DNA of 52,898 nt, from contig JABINZ010000098.1 of the NCBI GenBank assembly GCA_018698135.1, forward strand, positions 1-52,898, written 5' to 3'. The notes under the pieces are model-generated. The model had not been told where the DNA came from. It saw nothing but the letters and a program-made list of their open reading frames with translations, and ran no database searches. Shown in pieces: positions 1 through 9,262 of the stretch; position 1 is the stretch's first letter, and each line of letters starts with the position of its first letter. The position numbers and the translations under genes are program-made. This DNA comes from Bacteroidota bacterium (GTDB lineage Bacteria > Bacteroidota > Bacteroidia > CAILMK01 > JAAYUY01).

Positions 1-497
1 GCAGGGGCCATAAAACCATCCTTGCTTTTAGCATATTTGAGAATGATAAAAGGTCTCTTTTTTTTGTGAAACATATAAAACCTTTTATTCAGCTCTTGAG
101 CCTCTTCTCGCAAAATACCGGATGTTACTTGAACACCTGCATCATTCAGCTTTTTAATCCCATTGCCTGCCACTTGGGGATTTGGATCACAAGCGCCAAT
201 AACCACATGCTGTATTTTCTTTTCAATAATTAAATCAGCACAAGGAGGTGTTTTTCCATGATGAGAGCATGGCTCAAGGTTCACATATAAAGTTGATTCT
301 TTTAGAAGATCCTTGTTCTTAACACTGTTGATTGCATTAACCTCAGCGTGTGGCCGACCATAGGCAATATGGTATCCTTCTCCAATAATTTCATCTTCAT
401 GCACAATTACGCAGCCAACCATTGGGTTAGGCATTACAGCTGGAAAACCATTTGCTGCTAGTTGTAAACATCTTTGCATGTAGATTTGATGCGGCAT
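1..497 (-). CDS. ribD: RibD riboflavin biosynthesis deaminase/reductase, N-terminal part
   Basis: Bifunctional cytosolic enzyme of riboflavin synthesis; the N-terminal domain deaminates the pyrimidine intermediate and the C-terminal domain reduces its ribose. Only 165 codons are present because the gene runs off the left edge, so the reductase domain is almost entirely missing from view. The deaminase zinc site is intact: HAE at residues 50-52 (His50 ligand, Glu52 proton shuttle) and PCSHHGKTPPC at 76-86 (Cys77 and Cys86). The ATG at 497 is the first in-frame start and precedes the usual beginning of the domain. It is divergent from prmC with a repeat element between. Riboflavin synthase lies separately at 14.2 kb, so the pathway genes are dispersed here. 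Confidence 0.93.
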   Translation of the reverse strand, partial: MPHQIYMQRCLQLAANGFPAVMPNPMVGCVIVHEDEIIGEGYHIAYGRPHAEVNAINSVKNKDLLKESTLYVNLEPCSHHGKTPPCADLIIEKKIQHVVIGACDPNPQVAGNGIKKLNDAGVQVTSGILREEAQELNKRFYMFHKKKRPFIILKYAKSKDGFMAP

Positions 498-543
498 ATT
501 ATGCTAAATTGATTCTAATTACTTTTGAACTATTAAATTAGTA

Positions 544-657
544 CCGTCAAAGCGAAGCCTGTCTGCCGACAAGGCAGGGAGGAACGACTGAAGCTATCTC
601 CTGAATTGAAACCTAGCAGTCAAAAACAGATTGCTTTGCTTCGCTCGCAATGACGCC
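544..657. repeat. Intergenic repeat with imperfect inverted ends (MITE-like)
   Basis: The left end reads CCGTCAAAGCGAAGC and the right end, on the opposite strand, reads GGCGTCATTGCGAGCGAAGC, so the two ends form imperfect terminal inverted repeats. A nested small hairpin, CTGCC-GACAA-GGCAG, lies at about 572-586. The local composition is richer in GC than the flanks. The GTCATTGCGAGCGAAGC type of end is, from memory, common between genes in environmental Bacteroidota assemblies. No second copy was found in this window. Confidence 0.55.
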
Positions 658-682
658 TACAAATTTATATTAGACAAATAAA

Positions 683-1540
683 TTGATTCACGAATTTAAT
701 CATATTGTAGCTAAACTTAGCAGTCTGTATGGAGAGCTAGAGGCACAGGCAATTGTCTACCTTTTGTTTGAAGATCTTCTTGGAATTCGTAAAACAGATA
801 TATTTACAAAAAATTCTGATGTCCTTTCCAAAAGTGATTTGATAAAATTAAAATATGCTGAAGCAGATTTGCTTCAACAAATACCCATTCAACATATAGT
901 TGGTTTTGCTTATTTCATGGATTTGAAAATTAAGGTGAATAAAGATGTATTAATTCCCCGTCCAGAAACAGAGGAATTGATTCAATTGGTTTTGAATGAT
1001 TTTAAAGATGCGTCAATACGGATTTTGGACATTGGAACAGGTAGCGGATGCATTGCTATTAGTATTAAAAACAAGCTACCCAAAGCAAATGTTCAGGCAA
1101 TTGATGTTTCAGAAAAAGCCTTGAATTTGGCAAAAGAAAATGCAAAAGTCAATGGAGTGGATGTTGAATTCACGCAAATTGATATTCTGAATGAGAGAGA
1201 ATGGCAAAAGTTTAGCAATCAAAAGTTTGATGTGATTATCAGCAATCCTCCTTATGTAACCCAATCTGATAAGCTCCAGATGCAAAAAAATGTTCTGGAA
1301 TATGAGCCGGAATTAGCTCTTTTTGTTCCCGAAGAAAATCCACTATTATTTTACAAATCTATTGCTGAATTCAGTAAGAGATATTTAGTCCCAAAAGGGA
1401 AAATCTATCTCGAAATTAATGAGGGTTTAGCCAATGAAACAAAATCGTTATACATCGATTCTGGTTTTTTCAATGTTGATTTTTTACAGGATATGATGGG
1501 GAAGAAGCGGATGATGGTGATTGAGAATAATGACCAATGA
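683..1540 (+). CDS. prmC: PrmC (HemK) release-factor glutamine methyltransferase
   Basis: Cytosolic SAM-dependent enzyme that methylates the glutamine of the GGQ motif in peptide-release factors RF1 and RF2. The N-terminal helical domain is followed by IPRPETEE (91-98), the SAM-binding loop DIGTGSG (116-122) and the catalytic NPPY (188-191). At 285 residues it has the normal family length. The start is TTG at 683: an in-frame TAG at 671-673 lies just upstream and no ATG or GTG falls between, so TTG is the only reasonable initiator. The repeat element at 544-657 ends 25 bases before the start and may carry or have displaced its promoter. Confidence 0.95.
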   Translation: MIHEFNHIVAKLSSLYGELEAQAIVYLLFEDLLGIRKTDIFTKNSDVLSKSDLIKLKYAEADLLQQIPIQHIVGFAYFMDLKIKVNKDVLIPRPETEELIQLVLNDFKDASIRILDIGTGSGCIAISIKNKLPKANVQAIDVSEKALNLAKENAKVNGVDVEFTQIDILNEREWQKFSNQKFDVIISNPPYVTQSDKLQMQKNVLEYEPELALFVPEENPLLFYKSIAEFSKRYLVPKGKIYLEINEGLANETKSLYIDSGFFNVDFLQDMMGKKRMMVIENNDQ

Positions 1541-1920
1541 TCTTTATTTGTAGCTCAGATGAGGTGCAAATAGAGCTCAAAACTTCAATGAATTTGAGCT
1601 TAAAAACGTATTCACTTGAGCCATAAATATTGTATTAGACTACATGCTTATTAATATTTACCCGTTTAGCGGTTAAGATTTTATAAGTCAAATCTAATTG
1701 GTGTTATATGTATGTTTCTTAATGATTCTTCTTCGTGAGTCTTTGTGTATTCTTTGTGCATCTTCGTGTCAGAAATTTTTGCATGAAGTTTTATAAACCC
1801 CCCTATTATCGCTAATTGAGTTTTATTCATCTAATACATGTTTCTACATTTCTTTTTCAAACGCAAAACAGGTTAATATTTGTAATTCTTTAAGGTTTGG
1901 AGGAGATGATCTATCCAAGT
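1541..1920. other. Intergenic gap downstream of prmC
   Basis: This stretch lies between two convergent genes and no credible ORF was seen. It holds an 8-bp hairpin, AGCTCAAA (1574-1581) with TTTGAGCT (1593-1600), which has no T-run and so is at best a weak terminator. It also holds the CTTYGTG repeat block described separately at 1731-1768. Confidence 0.6.
1731..1768 (+). repeat. Four-unit CTTYGTG short-period repeat
   Basis: CTTCGTG, CTTTGTG, CTTTGTG and CTTCGTG start at 1731, 1741, 1752 and 1762, giving a 10-11-base period close to one helical turn. A related block on the minus strand lies at 43774-43810. Both are intergenic. Confidence 0.6.
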
Positions 1921-2859
1921 CTATGATCTAAGATAATGTTGCATCAATGCAGCAGCCTCCATCATTAAGGCCAGTCCAATATGGATAAAAGCACCACCCC
2001 AGATGTTACGTAAATTCAATGCAAATACACCCAAAATATATCCCCCAAAAGCAGAGGAAATTGTTTCTGCTAATGGTTTTCCAAAATGAATGGCTACATA
2101 TAATGACACCATGGGCAAGATGGCATCCTTGCCTAATATTATGCTCATTCCGACAACCAAAGCACCTCTATAAATAAGCTCAACCGTAATGAAGTCAATA
2201 GTATATGCTGCTTCAAAAAGTATTAACGATTGCCAGTTGTTCAGGTTGAAAAGTTCTCCAAATTGCCAGGGTTTAAATATGGGGTATGTATATTGGAAAT
2301 CGGATTGAAAAGAGGCCCAAATAACCATAGGCAATATGATAAGAATCATTAACACAAAAGGTTTCATAAAAGCATTCTTTCTTCGAAGTCCGAAGAGTCC
2401 TTTTGCGTTTTTATCGTAAATGAGTTTTAGGATGTATAGTGGAATAAAATAAACAATAACACCTTTGAGGTTGCCTAATGTTTTGTAAAAGAAGAGTCCT
2501 TCTTCATATGAATTAAATGCTGATACAAAGTGCTTGTGCTGATAAATGCCACGTTCAAAAGCAATCAGAATCAGAAAGGACATACTTAATATCCAAAAAG
2601 CTGAAGATGCTAGGATATTGTGCTTTTTTCGGAGCAATAATAAGGGAATAGCAACCCCATAATAGGCAATCAAATTAATGCTTAAGTAGGCCAATATGCC
2701 TTTAAATGATCCAAAATGATGACCTATAAAAATCCTGTTTACATCATAACGATAGGCAATGAAAGTGATTGTTGCAATGAAAAACACTACATACAAATAG
2801 ATATTCAGTTTGAAATCGGATTTAATGTGATCGATTAAAAATTGAATTAGTTTTTTCAT
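1921..2859 (-). CDS. CPBP-family-like integral membrane protein, degenerate active site
   Basis: A 312-residue protein with about eight predicted membrane segments. The C-terminal third resembles the CPBP (Abi/Rce1) intramembrane glutamic protease family: VELIYRG is in the place of EExxxR, YVAIH in the place of FxxxH, and FIHIGLA in the place of HxxxN. Three consensus positions differ: the first Glu is Val, the Phe is Tyr, and the last Asn is Ala. It may therefore be a weakly active or non-proteolytic relative. It is convergent with prmC and separated from hppA by a terminator, so it is probably transcribed alone. The family call rests on motif order and topology, and the substrate is unknown. 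Confidence 0.6.
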   Translation of the reverse strand: MKKLIQFLIDHIKSDFKLNIYLYVVFFIATITFIAYRYDVNRIFIGHHFGSFKGILAYLSINLIAYYGVAIPLLLLRKKHNILASSAFWILSMSFLILIAFERGIYQHKHFVSAFNSYEEGLFFYKTLGNLKGVIVYFIPLYILKLIYDKNAKGLFGLRRKNAFMKPFVLMILIILPMVIWASFQSDFQYTYPIFKPWQFGELFNLNNWQSLILFEAAYTIDFITVELIYRGALVVGMSIILGKDAILPMVSLYVAIHFGKPLAETISSAFGGYILGVFALNLRNIWGGAFIHIGLALMMEAAALMQHYLRS

Positions 2860-2982
2860 TTGAATAGTTTGGAATTGGCGTAAACTTAATGAAAATATTT
2901 TAGCTATACACTTCTATATGTTCTCATACAACAGATGCTAATCTGGATCAAAATCAATTTAGAAATGCTTACTAAAAGTCCT

Positions 2983-3016
2983 AAAAAAAAGGTTGGCCTC
3001 TTTCGAAACCAACCTT
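2983..3016 (-). terminator. Rho-independent terminator of hppA
   Basis: On the minus strand AAGGTTGG (3016-3009) pairs perfectly with CCAACCTT (2996-2989) and is followed directly by a run of Ts (2990-2983). It begins 22 bases after the hppA stop. Confidence 0.85.
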
Positions 3017-3038
3017 AGTATGTATACTAAATAAAATG

Positions 3039-5624
3039 CTATGAATTAATTCTCATTTTGTAGAATGATCTCCAAACAAAATAAAGAGCAACTGCTAAAA
3101 ATGCTGCTCCAATATATGGAGCAATGCTTCTGAATTGTACGGAAATAGCAATTTCCATTGCCAATAAGCCAAACAAAGTAGTAAACTTAATAACAGGATT
3201 AAGTGCAACAGAGGATGTGTCCTTAAATGGATCACCTACGGTATCACCAACAACAGATGCATCGTGTAAAGGAGTTCCTTTTTCTTGCATATCCACTTCA
3301 ATCACCTTTTTAGCATTATCCCATGATCCACCTGCATTGGCCATAAAAATAGCTTGGTACAAACCAAAAAAAGCAATAGATAATAAATACCCAACAAATA
3401 AGGCTACTGGAGCGCTAAATTTAGTTATTTCAGCAATATCTGTCATCTCAGGTGTAAGTTTCGATGGAGCAGCCAAAAATGCAAATGCCAAAGCAAAACT
3501 AAAGATTGCTATGAAAATATTCCACATGCCTTTTTGTGCATAGACAGTACAAATTTTCACTACTTCGCGTGATTGTTCTACATCTGCTTTTTTAGGCGCA
3601 TTTGGATCAAGATTGATGTGTAACTTGATATATTCAACTGCTCTTGCAGCTCCTGTGGTAACTGCTTGTATTGATGCACCGGTAAACCAATATACAACTG
3701 CTCCTCCAAGCAGGAATCCCATAATTGTATAAGGATTCAACACATTTAGGATACTTTCTGGTTCTACACCTAATGTGCTTTGTATAACTAAAATCAAGGA
3801 GAATATCATGGTGGTTGCACCCACAACAGCTGTTCCTATTAATACAGGTTTTGCGGTTGCTTTAAAAGTGTTTCCAGCACCATCGTTTGCTTCAAGAAAA
3901 TATTTTGATTTCTCAAAATCAGGTGTAAAGCCAAAATCTTTTTCAATTTCAGCAATCGTTTCTTCTCTGTTTTCTTCAATTAATGATAACTCATAAATTG
4001 ATTGTGCATTGTCAGTAACTGGTCCGTAACTATCGACAGCTATGGTTACAGGACCCATGCCCAGCATACCAAAAGCAACCAAACCAAACGCAAAAATAGA
4101 TGGGTATACCATGAAGTTTTCCAAGCCGAATGTACTTGCATAATACGCAATAAACATAAGGAGGAAGAAAACCATTCCTTTCCAGAAAGCACTGAAGTTA
4201 CCGGCTACTAATCCTGAAAGTATATTCAGTGATGCTCCACCTTTCTTTGAGGCTTCCACTACTTCGGCAACATGAGTTGACTTAGGACTGGTAAATAGCT
4301 TGGTAAACTCAGGAATCAATGCGGCACCCAATGTACCTGCACTAATAATAACTGAAAGTGTTATCCAAATATTAATTGGAAGTGCTGCAAGTAAAATATA
4401 ACTGGCAATAAAGGTCACAACAATCGAAAGAATAGAGGTAATCCAAACCAGCGATGTCAGTGGTTTTTCAAAATCAAGATCTTCTGCATGCTGATATTTC
4501 ATTTTGGTAATTGCTCCATTGATCCAAAAGGCAACAACTGAAGTTACAATCATCAGTATACGCATGACAAAAATCCAAACTAATAATTTTACTTGTAAGG
4601 CTGAAGCTAAACTGCCCATGGCAACTTCACTGGATATTGAAAAGGATTCAATATTTAATGCGTTAGCTAATGTCAGAATAAAATCAGGATTGCTTAAAGC
4701 TACAGCTCCCAACACTTTATCTGTAATAGCAAGAAGTATAAATGAAATAATGGCTACTCCGGTTACTCCATAAGTTTCAAATCCATCGGCTGTTGGACCA
4801 ACACTATCCCCGGCATTATCACCAACACAATCGGCAATAGTACCTGGGTTTCTTGGATCGTCTTCTCCAATTTTAAAGATCACTTTCATGAGGTCGGAAC
4901 CGATGTCAGCAATTTTAGTGAAGATACCACCTGCAATACGTAAAACAGATGCACCCAAGGATTCACCAATAGCAAAACCAATAAAACTTGCTCCGGCATA
5001 TTTACCTGGAACAAACAATAGAATCATAAGCATCATGATTAATTCCAGAGAAATCAGAACAACACCAATACTCATACCTGCATTCAAAGGAATGTTTAAC
5101 AGTTTGATAGGTTTTTTTTCTAAGGAAGCAAAAGCCATTCTTGAGTTGGCCAATGTATTCATTCGAATACCAAACCAGGCCACACTATAGGAGCCTAGTA
5201 TACCAATAACAGTCCAACCTAAAATCATAAGAACACCTCCAGCACTGAAGGAGTTTTCGAGATGGGAAATTCCAGTTTCAGCGTCTATGACCTCGTGTTT
5301 AGATAAAAATCCAAAATAGAAAGCAACAGCTGCACCTATAAATAGAAATAGTATAGCTAGAAATTTACCTTGTTGTATAAGATAGGTTTTACCCGTTTCA
5401 TATATAACATGTGCAACTTCGAGCATAGACTTGTGTGCTCTGATTTTTTTAACTTTCATGAATTGGTATAAACCAAACATAAAACCGGCAAACGTGATTA
5501 AAAACCCCCAATATAAAATCCCCTGATCTTGAATTGCCTGAGGTATTACCAAATCGGCTTCACTCGCTAAAGCCAGTGTAGGTATAGCCAAAAGCGATAA
5601 AAATAATGCGAAGTACTTCTTCAT
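3039..5624 (-). CDS. hppA: Membrane-bound proton-pumping pyrophosphatase, divergent type
   Basis: Integral membrane enzyme that couples hydrolysis of pyrophosphate to cation export. Family motifs are present in order: GEDDPRNP (253-260), the Asp-rich DCVGDNAGDSVGPTAD (265-280), DSYGPVTDNA (531-540), GNTFKAT (584-590), GGSWDNAK and DTVGDPFKD near the C-terminus. At 861 residues it exceeds the usual 650-770, with a signal-like N-terminus and a longer loop before GNTFKAT. Lys588 sits where lysine confers K+ independence. Many motif positions deviate from canonical enzymes, which recalls the divergent H+-pumping clade described from Chlorobium limicola and Cellulomonas fimi; that placement is inferred. 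It is divergent from the isomerase gene and ends at a strong terminator. Confidence 0.92.
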   Translation of the reverse strand: MKKYFALFLSLLAIPTLALASEADLVIPQAIQDQGILYWGFLITFAGFMFGLYQFMKVKKIRAHKSMLEVAHVIYETGKTYLIQQGKFLAILFLFIGAAVAFYFGFLSKHEVIDAETGISHLENSFSAGGVLMILGWTVIGILGSYSVAWFGIRMNTLANSRMAFASLEKKPIKLLNIPLNAGMSIGVVLISLELIMMLMILLFVPGKYAGASFIGFAIGESLGASVLRIAGGIFTKIADIGSDLMKVIFKIGEDDPRNPGTIADCVGDNAGDSVGPTADGFETYGVTGVAIISFILLAITDKVLGAVALSNPDFILTLANALNIESFSISSEVAMGSLASALQVKLLVWIFVMRILMIVTSVVAFWINGAITKMKYQHAEDLDFEKPLTSLVWITSILSIVVTFIASYILLAALPINIWITLSVIISAGTLGAALIPEFTKLFTSPKSTHVAEVVEASKKGGASLNILSGLVAGNFSAFWKGMVFFLLMFIAYYASTFGLENFMVYPSIFAFGLVAFGMLGMGPVTIAVDSYGPVTDNAQSIYELSLIEENREETIAEIEKDFGFTPDFEKSKYFLEANDGAGNTFKATAKPVLIGTAVVGATTMIFSLILVIQSTLGVEPESILNVLNPYTIMGFLLGGAVVYWFTGASIQAVTTGAARAVEYIKLHINLDPNAPKKADVEQSREVVKICTVYAQKGMWNIFIAIFSFALAFAFLAAPSKLTPEMTDIAEITKFSAPVALFVGYLLSIAFFGLYQAIFMANAGGSWDNAKKVIEVDMQEKGTPLHDASVVGDTVGDPFKDTSSVALNPVIKFTTLFGLLAMEIAISVQFRSIAPYIGAAFLAVALYFVWRSFYKMRINS

Positions 5625-5664
5625 AATCGAATCTATTGATTTATTTAAGTGTAAAAATAGTTTG

Positions 5665-5672
5665 CAAAACTA
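5665..5672 (-). promoter_or_regulatory. Candidate -7 element for hppA
   Basis: The minus strand reads TAGTTTTG, matching the Bacteroidota -7 consensus TAnnTTTG, 41 bases before the hppA start. No clear TTTG -33 element was found at the expected distance. Confidence 0.4.
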
Positions 5673-5801
5673 TAAAAATTAGCAGAATAGTTATGCTGAT
5701 TCAGATTTAATTATTCAACAATTAAAATATGTTGTATTATCAGATGCTTAGTTGTTTATCGATTAACAGTTTCCTGCTCTATTAATTCGACAATTAAAGT
5801 T

Positions 5802-5809
5802 TAAATTTG
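5802..5809 (+). promoter_or_regulatory. Candidate -7 element for the isomerase-acn pair
   Basis: TAAATTTG matches TAnnTTTG and lies 20 bases before the isomerase start. The upstream -33 region is not convincing. Confidence 0.45.
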
Positions 5810-5829
5810 CAGTCTTTTAATGAACACAA

Positions 5830-6813
5830 ATGAAATATCAAAAAGCATTTCTTGCAAAGTTTCCTGATCAGATCGAATTTGCATTGAATAATTATGATCG
5901 TCATAATCTTTCTATTGATCAATTTAGTCATGTTGTAATTGGTGGACTGGGAGGCTCTGGTATAGCTGGTCGTATTGCAAAAAGTTATTTTCACGGAACG
6001 AGTCCTGTGCCAATTGAAATTGTATCCGACTACAATTTACCTGCTTATGTAGGTGAAAAATCGCTGGTTATATTAAGTTCTTATTCTGGAAATACAGAAG
6101 AAACCTTGAGCTTATATATTTCTGCAATTGAAAAGCATGCAACTGTTTTGGTTATTACAACCGGTGGCTTATTGCAAGAATTAGCACTGGAAGCAAATAT
6201 TCAGATTTTCGAAGCAGAAAAGGGTTTTCAACCACGAATGGCTTTGGGTTACTCCTTAACCTTTTTAGTGTTGATTTTCTCTGAATTGCTCAAACAAAGT
6301 TTGCACAATAACATTCGGAGTTTGATGATGCATCTGAAAGAAACAGATGTTTTTATAACAAGAGCAGAGAAACTTTTCGCCAAGTTTAAATTAGATTTTG
6401 AAAGTGGAAAATGTGTGATCAATACTGATCCTGCAGCCTTTCCAATAGGTCTCCGGTTTGCACAACAGTTACAGGAAAATGCAAAATGTGAAGCATTTGT
6501 GCATGAATTACCTGAAGCAAATCACAATGTAATCGAATCATATTATGGCGAATTGAATTCAAATTTTGTGTTTATTGATAGTTGTGAAAATCAGAAAGTA
6601 TGCAATCGTTTTGCCTTTGTTAAAGGCTTGTTGCAAAAAAATAACAACAATGTCATTGATGTTAATCTTTTGGGATTTACCCTGAGGGATTTATATGAAA
6701 TTATTTATACCCTTGATTGGGTTAGTTTGATGATTGCAGATGCCAAAGGCGTTAAATCAGACGATATTGCTAATATCAATGCATTAAAAGAATATTTAAG
6801 CACTAAATCTTAA
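5830..6813 (+). CDS. Bifunctional phosphoglucose/phosphomannose isomerase (SIS domains)
   Basis: Cytosolic sugar isomerase expected to interconvert glucose-6-P or mannose-6-P with fructose-6-P. Two SIS folds are visible. The first carries GGLGGSGIAGR (about 38-48) and SSYSGNTEETL (about 78-88), which bind the sugar phosphate. FQPRMALGY (about 136-144) is typical of the bifunctional PGI/PMI family rather than of classical PGI. At 327 residues it fits that family. The ATG at 5830 lies just after a TAAATTTG promoter element. Acn follows after 9 bases, so the two are probably cotranscribed. A pure SIS sugar-phosphate isomerase of other specificity is the main alternative. Confidence 0.85.
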   Translation: MKYQKAFLAKFPDQIEFALNNYDRHNLSIDQFSHVVIGGLGGSGIAGRIAKSYFHGTSPVPIEIVSDYNLPAYVGEKSLVILSSYSGNTEETLSLYISAIEKHATVLVITTGGLLQELALEANIQIFEAEKGFQPRMALGYSLTFLVLIFSELLKQSLHNNIRSLMMHLKETDVFITRAEKLFAKFKLDFESGKCVINTDPAAFPIGLRFAQQLQENAKCEAFVHELPEANHNVIESYYGELNSNFVFIDSCENQKVCNRFAFVKGLLQKNNNNVIDVNLLGFTLRDLYEIIYTLDWVSLMIADAKGVKSDDIANINALKEYLSTKS

Positions 6814-6822
6814 AGAATAACC

Positions 6823-9087
<2,265 letters not shown>

Positions 9088-9107
9088 TTGCTGAGAATAA
9101 ACATTGT

Positions 9108-9142
9108 AAAGCCAATTTGACTTGTTCAAATTGGCTTTTTTT
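9108..9142 (+). terminator. Rho-independent terminator of acn
   Basis: AAAGCCAATTTGA (9108-9120) pairs perfectly over 13 bp with TCAAATTGGCTTT (9126-9138) around a five-base loop, and further Ts follow. Confidence 0.92.
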
Positions 9143-9262
9143 ATGTCGATCGTTCAAATCTACCTAGTAAATTGAAAATCAAATTTACAGATTACAAGGA
9201 TAAATCTTGATGCAAAATATCATTTATGATTGGTAATCAGCAATATGTGGTTTGAAGTCTTA

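Noticed and set aside
3124-3543. 139-codon plus-strand frame inside hppA
   Set aside because: Antisense to conserved pyrophosphatase motifs, with no independent start context or family features.
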